Shown here: positions 20,901 through 28,637 of the stretch, one piece after another
Numbering within the stretch: the stretch's first letter is position 1
How the letters are laid out: the number at the start of each line of letters is the position of its first letter
Assembly (NCBI RefSeq): GCF_035762065.1
Contig: NZ_DASTPW010000004.1
Span: 84,632-148,631, forward strand
Origin: Methylibium sp035762065
GTDB lineage: Bacteria; Pseudomonadota; Gammaproteobacteria; Burkholderiales; Burkholderiaceae_C
Length of the DNA: 64,000 bases
Direction: 5' to 3'
Position numbers and translations under genes: made by a program
Notes under the pieces: generated by a model
The model's database searches: none
What the model was told of the DNA's origin: nothing
Seen by the model: the letters and a program-made list of their open reading frames with translations, nothing else

Positions 20901-21064
20901 GCGGCTACTACGAGTTCCTGCCGCGCGGCCGGCACGTCGTCGAGTACACGCTGCGCCTGAACAACCCCGGCCGCTTCGGGCTGCCGCCGACGCGCGTCGA
21001 GGCGATGTACGCGCCGGAAACGTTCGGCGAGGTGCCGAACGGCAGCGTCGACGTGCTGCCATGA
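14981..21064 (+). CDS. Alpha-2-macroglobulin family protein with intact thioester motif
   Basis: A 2027-residue exported protein. The signal peptide (MQPKQLVAVAVAVLGGLLG, cleavage probably after HAPAA) lacks a lipobox cysteine, so it is predicted soluble in the periplasm, unlike the lipoprotein form in E. coli. Macroglobulin domains are followed by the family core (LLWKGRVALDANGEATIEV near 1307) and the reactive CLEQ thioester at C1562, then the helical complement-like domain (to ~1800) and a receptor-like C-terminus. Such proteins trap proteases in the periplasm. Its stop overlaps the pbpC start by 4 bp (ATGA), the classical A2M/PBP1C pair. GAGGA precedes the ATG. Confidence 0.95.
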   Translation: MQPKQLVAVAVAVLGGLLGPHAPAATVAGVSPQGEVAQVRQVVVKFSESVVAFGDPRLADPFVVQCQGPVPSGQGRWISDRAWTYDFDEAPGPGLKCRVRLKAGWKPSAANASALTGATDFTFQTGGPAIVQTRPWPGSEIAEDQHFILQLSGPALEASVADKAWCEVDGLGERLPLKLVVGAAREAALKSQRIDKRLHARTLVAGCGRPLPNDTAVRLVWGAGIAAQGNPAVMTRGEQRERFRVRKPFVAEFGCERERAGAPCLPIRPMSLGFSAPIARALAQQVRLKSTAGTSFAPVNDRGDPSTAVTSLTFPVPLPENARFTVELPADLKDDAGRALANAASFPLAVATGEAPPLAKFAAAPFGVIEYETDAKGQTAQALLPITLRHVQPDLRDGAPAPSPAASSAAPPPAPRGSVRIKRLASDAEILDGYAKLKRWHESELTAKEAGRPEREWFTQRIEQDARGRNRVVREERRIATRELPLLAGDAGARTLDLPPLRGGDPRPFEVIGLPIAEPGFHVVEVASVRLGAALLDKPAPLYVRTGALATNLGVHFKHGRQSSVVWVTSLDRGKPVEGAEVVVNDCRGKPMWTGRTDAQGLARIDQPLDDGLDGSSGRACAVPEGLFITARKPLAARPSVIDTAFVFSSWQKGIESWRFDVATSRDPQPDLRAHTVFDRTLLRAGETVSMKHFIRAETAKGLLPLAPQELPTRLRLVHQGSGEETVLPLAWAGQRHALSSWNIPAAAKLGVYEVVLERDAPKDAATSANEAGQGPRTRFPAGDFRVEEFRVPLLDVKLVGPKEVPIAPASLPIALQMNHQSGGGVAAAPVRISALLKPRAPNFPGREDFRFEPPRDPKVVAGEESEPTNEAAGRLVVDKLAAKTDAKGAASLTLDKLPAIERPSELLAEATFNDPNGEVQTVATRIGLWPAAVVVGVRAGSWVSQHGKTRFQVIALDTAGRVLAGQALAVRARLSETLSTRKRMVGGFYAYDNRTELRELGTVCSGTSDAQGLLNCEASLDTAGQVELIASAKDAQGRTAQAATSVWVTRAGELWFAQDNDDRIDLLPERRSYQPGETARLQLRMPYREATVLVGVEREGVLATRVVTLRGDDPTIELKIEPGWGPNVYVTALALRGRVREVHWTSFFQWGWKQPFAWWRAWRDEGPGYQAPTAMADLSKPSFKVGMAALQVGMAEHALQVAVGSDKPAYQVRQKAVARVKVSHAGKPAAGAEIAFAAVDEGLLALRDNASWDLLDAMFRSRPWGVETSTAHNEIVGRRHYGRKAVAAGGGGGRGATRELFDTLLLWKGRVALDANGEATIEVPLNDSLTSFRLVAIADDAGPDGTPRFGSGSTTIRVTQDLQVLAGLPPLVREGDRYTALVTLRNTTAREMRVKATLAGTALLDGLGDAASARALAATAASGDPRIERRPVAPAAQEVRLGPGAAQELSWPIEVPPGAFSIGWELSAEELDRAANEAARDRVKLTQLVTPAVPVRVLQATLARLDGRYTLPVAPPADALPLAAAGEGGAKRGGLTLGLQPKLSGALPGLRRYFETYPFACLEQKASKAVGLRDAPMWQTVAETLATYLDADGLAGYFPPTAADAARGSDRLTAYLLAATHEAGFALPEPAKTRMLDGLAAFVEGRIERRFWAPAFAASRDVDVRKLAAIEALARHGRAQARQLGSIDLAPDTWPTAAVIDWLSILKRVQGLPRQAERLAEAQQILRARMTLGGTTLKFSNEDDDFWWWLMDSADANAAKLILAVLDDPAWKDELPQMVVGSLARQKRGAWLTTTANLWGSLALDKFSAKFESQPIAGKTVASFGNATQGFDWSAQTSPASSSARLVLPWPAGANGVLNAEQQGSGTPWLTVQSTAAIPLKAPLRAGYGIKRTVSAVTQKLPGRWSRGDVMRVRLEIDAQADMSWVVVSDPVPGGATLLGSGLGRDSAIAVGGEQREGSAWLAHQERSFEAWRGYYEFLPRGRHVVEYTLRLNNPGRFGLPPTRVEAMYAPETFGEVPNGSVDVLP

Positions 21065-23205
21065 AGCGCCGGATCGCGTGGGCCGTCGCCGCGGCCTCCT
21101 GCAGCGCAGCGCTGGCGCTGCCGAGCTTCGACGACGTGAAGGCCGCCCACCGCCCCTCCGACCTGCGCTTCGTCGATCGCCACGGCAGCACGATCCAGAC
21201 GCTGCGTACCGACCGCAGCCTGCGCCGGCTCGACTGGGTCGCGCTCGAAGAGCTTTCGCCGGCTCTCACCACCGCGCTGGTCCAAAGCGAGGACCGGCGC
21301 TTCTTCGAGCACGGCGGCGTCGATTGGGGCGCGGTCGCGCGCAGTGCCTGGGGGACGTGGCGCGACGAACCCTCGCGTGGCGCCTCGACGCTGACGATGC
21401 AGCTCGCCGGCTTGCTCGACGCCGGGCTCGCGCGGCCGGCGCGCGGGCGCAGCGTCGGGCAGAAGCTCGGGCAGGTCGCCGCGGCGCGCGAGCTCGAAGC
21501 GCGCTGGAGCAAGCGGCAGATCCTCGAGGCCTACCTTAACCTGGTCGGCTGGCGCGGCGAACTGGTCGGCGTCGGCGCGCTCGCGCAGACGCTCTACGGC
21601 AAGTACCCGAGCGGCCTCGATGCGCAGGAGGCTGCGGTCGCGGTCGCGTTGCTGCGGGGGCCGCAGGCGACGCCGGACCGCGTCGCGCAACGCGCCTGCG
21701 CGATCCTGAAGTCGCAGCGGCTCGATTGCGCCGGCGTCGCCGCGCTCGCGCACGATGCTCTGGCGCGCAGCGGCGCCATGCCGCTCGGGGAGCAGCTCGC
21801 CCCGCACTTCGCGCGCGCGCTGCTGCGCGAAGGCGCGGCGATCGATGCGCAGGGCCGCGTCCGCACCACGCTCGACGCGCGCGTGCAGCGCACCGCGCTT
21901 GCCGCGCTGCGCCGGCAGATGGCCGAGCTGCAGGGCCGCAATGTCGAGGACGGCGCGGTGCTGGTGCTCGACAACGCCAGCGGCGACGTCATCGCCTGGG
22001 TCGGATCGAGCGGGCGCTGGTCGGATGCGCCGGCGGTCGACGGCGTGCTCGCGCGCCGCCAGCCGGGCTCGACGCTGAAGCCCTTCGTCTACGGCCTCGC
22101 CTTCGAGCGGCGGCTGATCACGCCGGCGACGCCGCTCGACGATGCGCCGGCGCAGTTCGCCACCGCCGCCGGCCTCTACCTGCCGCAGAACTACGACCGC
22201 GATCACAAGGGCTGGGTCAGCGCGCGTGCTGCCTTGGGATCGAGCCTCAACGTCCCGGCGGTGCGCGTGGCCGCGATGCTGGGGCCCGACGCGGTGTTCG
22301 AGCGCCTGAACGCCTTCGGGCTGGGCCTGCGCGAAACCGGCGGCTACCACGGCCACGCGCTCGCGCTCGGCGCGGCCGACACGACGCTGGCCGCGCTGAC
22401 CAACGCCTACCGCGCGCTGGCGCGCGGCGGCGTGTGGGCGCCGGTCGCGCTCGGCGCGGCGGGCCGCGAGCGTCGCGTCGCGGCGGCCGATGCGAGCTGG
22501 CTCGTCGCCGACATCCTGGCCGACGACGGCGCACGCGCGCAGACCTTCGGCCTCGCCAGCGCGCTCGCGACGCGCGGCTTCGCGGCGGTGAAGACGGGCA
22601 CCAGCAAGGACCTGCGCGACAACTGGTGCATCGGCTTCACCGACCGCTACACCGTCGGTGTCTGGATCGGCAATGCGAGCGGCGCGCCGATGCATGCGGT
22701 CAGCGGCATCAGCGGCGCGGCGCCGGTGTGGCAGCAGGTCGTCGCGGCGCTGCATGCGGATCGACCGTCGCGAGCGGCGCCGGCGCCCGCGGGACTCGAA
22801 CGCACGCGCATCGAGCCCGGCATCGCGCGCGAGGCGGCGCGCGACGAATGGCTGCTCGCCGGCACCGCGGCCCGGCCGGTGGCGTGGCCGCGACGGCAGC
22901 ACGGCGCGCCGCCGCCGACCGACGCCGGCGCGCCGGCGCGGGTCGTCGGCATCGCCCATCCCCGCGACGGCAGCGTGTTCGCGCTCGACCCCGACATCCC
23001 GCCCGCGCTGCAGCGCCTGCGCTTCGAGGGCGAGCCCGGCATCTGGTGGCTCGACGGCCGGCGGCTCGCGCCCGGCGCGCAGCACCGCTGGCTGCCGCGG
23101 CCGGGGCGGCACGAGCTGAAGCTGGTCGGCGCCGACGACGGCGCCGAGCACGTGGTGCGCTTCGAGGTGCGCGGGCCGCGCATGCCGCTGGCGGCGGCAC
23201 GCTGA
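21061..23205 (+). CDS. pbpC: Penicillin-binding protein 1C
   Basis: A 714-residue bifunctional peptidoglycan synthase. An N-terminal signal/anchor is followed by a GT51 glycosyltransferase with catalytic-glutamate motif QSEDRRFFEHGGVD near residue 75 and STLTMQ near 109. The transpeptidase has the serine in PGSTLKPF (S337, K340), SSLN near 399 and KTGTS at K511. A C-terminal PBP1C-type beta domain (about 620-705) closes the protein. It is translated from the ATGA overlap with the alpha-2-macroglobulin gene, supporting joint action in periplasmic defence or wall repair. Confidence 0.95.
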   Translation: MKRRIAWAVAAASCSAALALPSFDDVKAAHRPSDLRFVDRHGSTIQTLRTDRSLRRLDWVALEELSPALTTALVQSEDRRFFEHGGVDWGAVARSAWGTWRDEPSRGASTLTMQLAGLLDAGLARPARGRSVGQKLGQVAAARELEARWSKRQILEAYLNLVGWRGELVGVGALAQTLYGKYPSGLDAQEAAVAVALLRGPQATPDRVAQRACAILKSQRLDCAGVAALAHDALARSGAMPLGEQLAPHFARALLREGAAIDAQGRVRTTLDARVQRTALAALRRQMAELQGRNVEDGAVLVLDNASGDVIAWVGSSGRWSDAPAVDGVLARRQPGSTLKPFVYGLAFERRLITPATPLDDAPAQFATAAGLYLPQNYDRDHKGWVSARAALGSSLNVPAVRVAAMLGPDAVFERLNAFGLGLRETGGYHGHALALGAADTTLAALTNAYRALARGGVWAPVALGAAGRERRVAAADASWLVADILADDGARAQTFGLASALATRGFAAVKTGTSKDLRDNWCIGFTDRYTVGVWIGNASGAPMHAVSGISGAAPVWQQVVAALHADRPSRAAPAPAGLERTRIEPGIAREAARDEWLLAGTAARPVAWPRRQHGAPPPTDAGAPARVVGIAHPRDGSVFALDPDIPPALQRLRFEGEPGIWWLDGRRLAPGAQHRWLPRPGRHELKLVGADDGAEHVVRFEVRGPRMPLAAAR

Positions 23206-23218
23206 GGCGCGCGCGCCG

Positions 23219-23938
23219 TCACGGCGGCGTGCGCGCGACGACCCAGGCCTGCACCGACGCCGCCCCGGCCTGCAGCAGCGTGCGCGCCGCCTCGTGGACG
23301 GTCGCGCCGGTGGTCATCACGTCGTCCACCAGCACGAGGTGACGGCCGCGCAGACGCTCGGCGGCCGCCGGCTCGACGACGAAGGCGCCGCGCAGCGCCT
23401 GCAGGCGTTCGGCACGGCGGCGGCTCGACTGCGGCGCGGCGTCGAAGCCGCGTCGCAGCGCGTGCCGGTGCCACGGCCGCCCGACGAGCGCGGCGAGCCG
23501 CTGGGCGATCACCGCCGCCTGGTTGTAGCCGCGCTCGCGCAGCCGCGCCGCGCCGAGCGGCACCGGCAGCAGTGCATCGGCCGGCGGGCTGCCGGCGGCA
23601 TGCCAGGTGCGTTGCAGCAAGGCGGCGAGCGCAGGTGCGAGATCGAGCGCAGCGTGGAACTTGAAGTCCTGCAGCAGGCCGTCCCAGGGGTGGCCGTAGT
23701 CGGCCGCGGCGAGCGCGCCGGCCAGCGGCGGCGGCTCCTTGACACAGGCGCCGCAGATCCCGGCGTCACCCGGCAAAGGCAGCGCGCAGCGCCGGCAGCG
23801 CGAACGCAGCGGCGCCCAGCGTTCGAGGCAGGCGGCGCAGACGCGACCCGCGCTCCCGCGGCTCGCGCCGGCGCAGATCGCACAGGTGTTCGGCCACGCG
23901 ACCAAAGGCCCGCGCGGCAGCGAGGTGAACGAGGACAT
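23219..23938 (-). CDS. comF: ComF family phosphoribosyltransferase-like protein
   Basis: A 239-residue protein. The N-terminal zinc-ribbon region has paired cysteines (CAICAG, CAAC, CRRC, CGAC) within the first ~70 residues. The phosphoribosyltransferase-like C-terminal half carries RERGYNQA near 140 and the PRPP motif VLVDDVMTTGATVHEA near 205. In other bacteria ComF takes part in natural transformation at the cytoplasmic face of DNA uptake. The start at 23938 gives a short lead before the first cysteine. It converges on pbpC with 13 bp between stops and is divergent from the methyltransferase gene. Confidence 0.93.
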   Translation of the reverse strand: MSSFTSLPRGPLVAWPNTCAICAGASRGSAGRVCAACLERWAPLRSRCRRCALPLPGDAGICGACVKEPPPLAGALAAADYGHPWDGLLQDFKFHAALDLAPALAALLQRTWHAAGSPPADALLPVPLGAARLRERGYNQAAVIAQRLAALVGRPWHRHALRRGFDAAPQSSRRRAERLQALRGAFVVEPAAAERLRGRHLVLVDDVMTTGATVHEAARTLLQAGAASVQAWVVARTPP

Positions 23939-23987
23939 GAGGCAGGCGCGCGGCGCGTGATGAGAGCCGCGGATACTGCCCGGACCG

Positions 23988-24920
23988 ATGCACGACAGCC
24001 TCCCCAACCCGAGCGATCCGAGCCCCCCGCAACCCGCGGCGGTGGCGGCGCTGCTGCGCCGCGCGGCGCGCGCGGGCGAGGCGCCTTGGCTGCACCGCGA
24101 GATCGCGCGGCGCATGACCGAGCGGCTCGGCTGGATCAAGCGGCGGCCGGCGCGGGTGCTCGACTGGTGGAGCGTGCAGGGCGGCTCGCTGGCCGCGTTG
24201 CGCGAGGCGCTGCCGCGCTCGCGCATCGATGCGGTCGAGCCGAGCGCGGCGCTGCGCGACGCGGCGCGGGCGATGCGGCGTTCGCCGTGGTGGTCGATGC
24301 GGCGCTGGACGCAGGAAGCGGGCGACGCCTGGCTCGAGGGCGAGGCGCCGGCCGACGGCGCGGCGCAGCTGCTGTGGTCGAACATGGCGCTGCACTGGGC
24401 GCCGGACCCGGCCGCACTGTTCGCGCGCTGGCGGCGCGCGCTCGCGGTCGATGGCTTCGTGATGTTCTCGTGCTTCGGCCCCGACACGCTGCGCGAACTG
24501 CGCACACTGCATCGCCACCGGGGCTGGGGTGCGTCGGGCCACGGCTTCATCGACATGCACGACCTCGGCGACATGCTGGTGGCCGCCGGCTTCGCCGACC
24601 CGGTGATGGACATGGAGGCCCTGCAGTTGCACTGGGCCGACGCAGCATCGATGCTCGCCGAGCTGCGCACGCTCGGCGGCAACGCGGCCGCGACGCGCTT
24701 CGCGGGTTTGCGCACGCCGCGCTGGCGTCGAGGATTCGTCGAGGCAACCGCTGCGACGCTCGCGGGTGCCGACGGCCGGCCAGCGCTCGGCTTCGAGATC
24801 GTCTACGGCCATGCGTTCGTGCCGGCCGCGCGATTGAAGGTCGAGCCGGAAGTCCGCGTGTCCGCCGACGCCCTGCGCCGCATGGCACGCGCGGGGGCGT
24901 CCGGGTCGGCTTTGCCTTGA
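23988..24920 (+). CDS. BioC-like methyltransferase with altered SAM motif
   Basis: A 310-residue protein with the class I methyltransferase layout of BioC-like proteins encoded beside comF in beta-proteobacteria. The post-I acidic residue is in RIDAVEPSAA, and LLWSNMALHWAPDPAALFARW and FVMFSCFGPDTLREL match BioC family motifs. The glycine-rich motif I, normally close to DxGCGTG, reads VLDWWSVQGGSLAALR here. No other biotin gene is nearby. It may be a BioC acting on malonyl-ACP or a paralogue with another role. Confidence 0.72.
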   Translation: MHDSLPNPSDPSPPQPAAVAALLRRAARAGEAPWLHREIARRMTERLGWIKRRPARVLDWWSVQGGSLAALREALPRSRIDAVEPSAALRDAARAMRRSPWWSMRRWTQEAGDAWLEGEAPADGAAQLLWSNMALHWAPDPAALFARWRRALAVDGFVMFSCFGPDTLRELRTLHRHRGWGASGHGFIDMHDLGDMLVAAGFADPVMDMEALQLHWADAASMLAELRTLGGNAAATRFAGLRTPRWRRGFVEATAATLAGADGRPALGFEIVYGHAFVPAARLKVEPEVRVSADALRRMARAGASGSALP

Positions 24921-24946
24921 GAGGGCGAGGAGCGTCGCGATAAACT
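24917..24946 (+). promoter_or_regulatory. Candidate sigma-70 promoter for the DUF2244/oxidase cluster
   Basis: TTGAGA and TAAACT are separated by 18 bp and lie about 65 bp before the DUF2244 start. The -35 overlaps the stop of the methyltransferase gene. This is a pattern match only. Confidence 0.45.
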
Positions 24947-25010
24947 CTCGCGGCTCCGCGAACCGGACGTCCGTGTCGGGCTGGAGCGCCTCCCCCGATT
25001 CCTTCGCAGC

Positions 25011-25580
25011 ATGTCAGCAGCGTCCATCGCAACGCCTTCGGGCACCACGCGCTTGAGGTTCGGTCGCGTGCACGCAGCGGCCGGCCTGCCCTTGCGCGAG
25101 GCGAACGGCTCGATCGAGTGGCTGCTCAAGCGCAACTGTTCGCTGAAGCCGCAGCAGCTGTTCGGCGTTTATGCATCCCTGTGCGTGATTTCGCTGACCA
25201 TCGCCACATACTTCTGGCTCAACGGCGCGACCCTGGTCATGCCGTTCGCGTGGGCCGAATTGCTCGTCGTCGGCGCGGCATTGCTGGTCTATGCAAGGCA
25301 TGCCGCCGACCGTGAGTTGATCACTCTGCAATCGGGCCGGCTCGTGGTCGAGCATCTTCACGGCGGGCGCGTCGAGCGGGCCGAATTCCAGCCGGATTGG
25401 GTGCGCGTCGAGCCTCGGCGCGACGATCGTTCGCTGATCGAGCTGTCCGGCCAGGGCGCGACGATCGCGGTGGGCCGCTACGTGCGGCCCGAGTTGCGGC
25501 CCGCGTTGGCCGACGAGTTCCGCGCGACCTTCCGGCAATGGCCCGAAGGGCGCTGGGCGGGCGAGGACCCGAAGCGCTAG
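25011..25580 (+). CDS. DUF2244 family membrane protein
   Basis: A 189-residue protein with two close membrane spans near residues 55-92 and a soluble C-terminal domain of about 95 residues. WLLKRNCSLKPQQLFGVYASL before the first span and PDWVRVEPRR after the second match the DUF2244 pattern. It directly precedes the cytochrome oxidase genes by 48 bp and is commonly found there, which suggests a role linked to oxidase function or assembly. The biochemical role is not known. Confidence 0.85.
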   Translation: MSAASIATPSGTTRLRFGRVHAAAGLPLREANGSIEWLLKRNCSLKPQQLFGVYASLCVISLTIATYFWLNGATLVMPFAWAELLVVGAALLVYARHAADRELITLQSGRLVVEHLHGGRVERAEFQPDWVRVEPRRDDRSLIELSGQGATIAVGRYVRPELRPALADEFRATFRQWPEGRWAGEDPKR

Positions 25581-25628
25581 GCCGCGAGCCGCCAGCGCCG
25601 AGAGAGATTTGTTCTGGAAGCGAGCACG

Positions 25629-26813
25629 ATGAAGACCGAGAAAGCCCCGACCCGTTGGATCGCGCCCATCGCGCGCGCCTGTGCCGCCGTCGCGACCACG
25701 CTCTACGCCGCCGGCGCGCTGGCCGTGAACAGCCTGCCCGGCGGACCGGCGGTGAACCAGCTGGATATGCACCCGCCGGTCACGCGCATCGCCGCCGAAC
25801 AGCAGTGGCTGCACTACTTCATGCTGTGGATCTGCCTGGCGATCTTCATCGGCGTTTTCGGCGTGATGTTCTATTCGATCTGGAAGCACCGCCGCTCGAA
25901 GGGCGCGAAGGCGGCGCACTTCCACGAATCGACCACGGTCGAGATCGCCTGGACCATCGTGCCGTTCGTGATCGTGATCTTCATGGCGCTGCCGGCCACG
26001 AAGGTCGTCGTCGCGATGAAGGACACCACCGGCGCCGATCTCACGATCAAGGCGACCGGCATGCAGTGGAAGTGGGGCTACGACTACATCAAGGGCGAAG
26101 GCGAGGGCATCGCCTTCGTCTCGACGCTGGACAACACCCAGCGCCTGATGAGCGACAGCGGCAAGCCCGAGCCGACCGACAACTACCTGCTGAAGGTCGA
26201 CAACCCGTTGGTGGTGCCGGTCGATCGCAAGGTGCGCATCATCACGACGGCCAACGACGTGATCCATGCGTGGATGGTCCCGGCCTTCGGCGTCAAGCAG
26301 GACGCGATCCCGGGCTTCGTGCGCGACACCTGGTTCCGCGCCGAGAAGACCGGCGACTACTACGGCCAGTGCGCCGAGCTCTGCGGCAAGGAGCACGCCT
26401 ACATGCCGATCCACGTGAAGGTGCTGTCGCAGGCCGACTACGCGGTGTGGGTCGAGGGCGAGAAGAAGAAGCTCGCGGCCAAGGCCGACGATCCGGGCAA
26501 GGTGTGGGCGCTGCCGGAGCTGGTCGCGCGCGGCGAACAGATCTACGCCGCCAACTGCCAGGCCTGCCACCAGGCCAACGGCAAGGGCATGGGCCCGATC
26601 AAGGCGCTCGACGGCTCGGCCGTGGTGCTCGACGCCGACAAGTCGAAAGAGATCGCGATCCTGCTGAACGGCGCGGCCAACGGCGCGATGCCGTCGTGGA
26701 AGCAGCTGTCGGATACCGACATCGCCGCGGTCATTACCTACACCAAGAACCACTGGTCGAACGCGACCGGGCAGCTCGTGCAGCCGGCCGACATCGTCGC
26801 GCAGCGCAAGTGA
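25629..26813 (+). CDS. ctaC: Cytochrome c oxidase subunit II with fused cytochrome c domain
   Basis: A 394-residue subunit that accepts electrons from cytochrome c. After a signal peptide come two membrane spans (about 60-85 and 105-125). The CuA cupredoxin domain carries the ligands C248, C252, H256 and M259 in CAELCGKEHAYM, and the aromatic MQWKWGYDY patch lies near 148. A C-terminal cytochrome c module has CQACH (C310, C313, H314) and a distal methionine region GAMPSWKQL. It is the first structural gene of the oxidase cluster, 43 bp before ctaD. Confidence 0.96.
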   Translation: MKTEKAPTRWIAPIARACAAVATTLYAAGALAVNSLPGGPAVNQLDMHPPVTRIAAEQQWLHYFMLWICLAIFIGVFGVMFYSIWKHRRSKGAKAAHFHESTTVEIAWTIVPFVIVIFMALPATKVVVAMKDTTGADLTIKATGMQWKWGYDYIKGEGEGIAFVSTLDNTQRLMSDSGKPEPTDNYLLKVDNPLVVPVDRKVRIITTANDVIHAWMVPAFGVKQDAIPGFVRDTWFRAEKTGDYYGQCAELCGKEHAYMPIHVKVLSQADYAVWVEGEKKKLAAKADDPGKVWALPELVARGEQIYAANCQACHQANGKGMGPIKALDGSAVVLDADKSKEIAILLNGAANGAMPSWKQLSDTDIAAVITYTKNHWSNATGQLVQPADIVAQRK

Positions 26814-26856
26814 TGGAAGCCCCCGATCGAACCGCCTACAGCACGAGGACACGAGC

Positions 26857-28476
26857 ATGAGCGCAGTACTTGATCACCACGGCGGCCACGCCCACGACGA
26901 ACCGCACGACCACCCGCATGGCTGGCGCCGCTGGGTCTTCGCGACCAACCACAAGGACATCGGCACGCTGTACCTGCTGTTCTCGCTGACGATGTTCATG
27001 ATCGGCGGCGTGCTCGCGCTCGGCATCCGTGCCGAGCTGTTCCAGCCGGGGCTGCAGGTCGTCAATCCGGAGCTATTCAACCAGCTCACCACGATGCACG
27101 GGCTGATCATGGTGTTCGGCGCGATCATGCCGGCGTTCGTCGGCTTCGCGAACTGGATGGTGCCGCTGCAGATCGGCGCGGCCGACATGGCCTTCGCGCG
27201 GATGAACAACTTCAGCTTCTGGCTGCTGATTCCCGCGGCCGTGATGCTGGTCGGCTCGTTCTTCATGCCCGGCGGCGCGCCCTCGGCGGGCTGGACGCTC
27301 TACGCGCCGCTGACGCTGCAGATGGGCCCGAGCATGGACGCCGGCATCTTCGCGATGCACATCCTCGGCGCGAGCTCGATCATGGGCTCGATCAACATCG
27401 TCGTGACGATCCTGAACATGCGCGCTCCCGGCATGACGCTGATGAAGATGCCGCTGTTCTGCTGGACCTGGCTGATCACCGCCTACCTGCTGATCGCGGT
27501 GATGCCTGTGCTCGCCGGCGCGATCACGATGACGCTGACCGACCGCCACTTCGGCACCAGCTTCTTCAACCCGGCCGGAGGTGGCGACCCGGTGATGTAC
27601 CAGCACATCTTCTGGTTCTTCGGTCACCCCGAGGTCTACATCATGATCCTGCCGGCCTTCGGGATCGTGAGCGCCATCATCCCGGCCTTCGCCCGCAAGC
27701 GGCTGTTCGGCTACACGTCGATGGTCTACGCGACGGCGTCGATCGCGATCCTGTCGTTCATCGTGTGGGCGCACCACATGTTCACGACCGGCATGCCGGT
27801 GACGGGCCAGCTGTTCTTCATGTACGCGACGATGCTGATCGCGGTGCCCACCGGCGTGAAGGTGTTCAACTGGATCGCGACGATGTGGCGCGGCTCGATG
27901 ACCTTCGAGACGCCGATGCTGTTCGCGGTCGGCTTCATCTTCGTGTTCACGATGGGCGGCTTCACCGGCCTGATCCTCGCCGTGGCGCCGGTGGACATCC
28001 AACTGCAGGACACCTACTACGTCGTCGCGCACTTCCACTACGTGCTGGTCGCCGGCTCGCTCTACGCCATGTTCGCCGGCTTCTACTACTGGTGCCCGAA
28101 GTGGACCGGCGTCATGTACTCCGAGACGCGCGGCAAGATCCACTTCTGGGGCTCGTTGATCTTCTTCAACGTCACCTTCTTCCCGATGCACTTCCTCGGG
28201 CTGGCCGGCATGCCGCGCCGCTATGCCGACTACCCGATGCAGTTCGCCGACTTCAACATGCTGGCCTCGATCGGCGCCTTCGGCTTCGGGTTGATGCAGG
28301 TGTACTTCGTGTTCTTCATCGTGCTGCCGGCGATGCTGGGCAAGGGCGAGAAGGCGGTCGCGAAGCCCTGGGAAGGCGCCGAAGGTCTCGAGTGGGAAGT
28401 GGCGTCGCCGGCGCCTTTCCACACCTTCGAGACGCCGCCGAAGCTGAACGTCGCGGCCACCCGCATCGTCGGCTGA
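26857..28476 (+). CDS. ctaD: Cytochrome c oxidase subunit I
   Basis: A 539-residue, 12-span haem-copper oxidase subunit holding haem a, haem a3 and CuB. Signatures include WVFATNHKDIGTLYLLF near the N-terminus, the CuB region FFGHPEVYIMILPAFG near 254 and the haem ligand segment VAHFHYVLVAGSLYAMFAG near 388. Length and motifs fit the aa3 type A family. An ACGAGGAC ribosome site precedes the ATG. Confidence 0.97.
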   Translation: MSAVLDHHGGHAHDEPHDHPHGWRRWVFATNHKDIGTLYLLFSLTMFMIGGVLALGIRAELFQPGLQVVNPELFNQLTTMHGLIMVFGAIMPAFVGFANWMVPLQIGAADMAFARMNNFSFWLLIPAAVMLVGSFFMPGGAPSAGWTLYAPLTLQMGPSMDAGIFAMHILGASSIMGSINIVVTILNMRAPGMTLMKMPLFCWTWLITAYLLIAVMPVLAGAITMTLTDRHFGTSFFNPAGGGDPVMYQHIFWFFGHPEVYIMILPAFGIVSAIIPAFARKRLFGYTSMVYATASIAILSFIVWAHHMFTTGMPVTGQLFFMYATMLIAVPTGVKVFNWIATMWRGSMTFETPMLFAVGFIFVFTMGGFTGLILAVAPVDIQLQDTYYVVAHFHYVLVAGSLYAMFAGFYYWCPKWTGVMYSETRGKIHFWGSLIFFNVTFFPMHFLGLAGMPRRYADYPMQFADFNMLASIGAFGFGLMQVYFVFFIVLPAMLGKGEKAVAKPWEGAEGLEWEVASPAPFHTFETPPKLNVAATRIVG

Positions 28477-28510
28477 GGCGCATCCGAGAGCGCACGCAGG
28501 ATCCATCGCG

Positions 28511-28627
28511 ATGGCCCCGAACCGCGAACAGCGCAAGAGCAACCTGAGGCTGGCCTTGATCCTGGCCTCGATCGCGCTCGCTTTCGCGCTCGGCTTCGTC
28601 GCCAAGATCGTGCTGCTCGGGCGCTGA
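28511..28627 (+). CDS. Small cytochrome oxidase assembly protein (38 aa)
   Basis: A 38-residue single-span protein: MAPNREQRKSNLRLALIL, then a hydrophobic helix, ending in LLGR. It sits between ctaD and ctaG with 34 bp and 10 bp gaps. Tiny membrane proteins of this form occupy the same place in many beta-proteobacterial oxidase clusters and are annotated as small oxidase assembly proteins. The role is inferred from position only. Confidence 0.75.
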   Translation: MAPNREQRKSNLRLALILASIALAFALGFVAKIVLLGR

Positions 28628-28637
28628 GGCGGATGCG

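Noticed and set aside
25629..26813. Cytochrome c fusion on oxidase subunit II as a novel fusion
   Set aside because: The CuA subunit with C-terminal CxxCH domain is a well-known form in proteobacteria; annotated but not reported as new.
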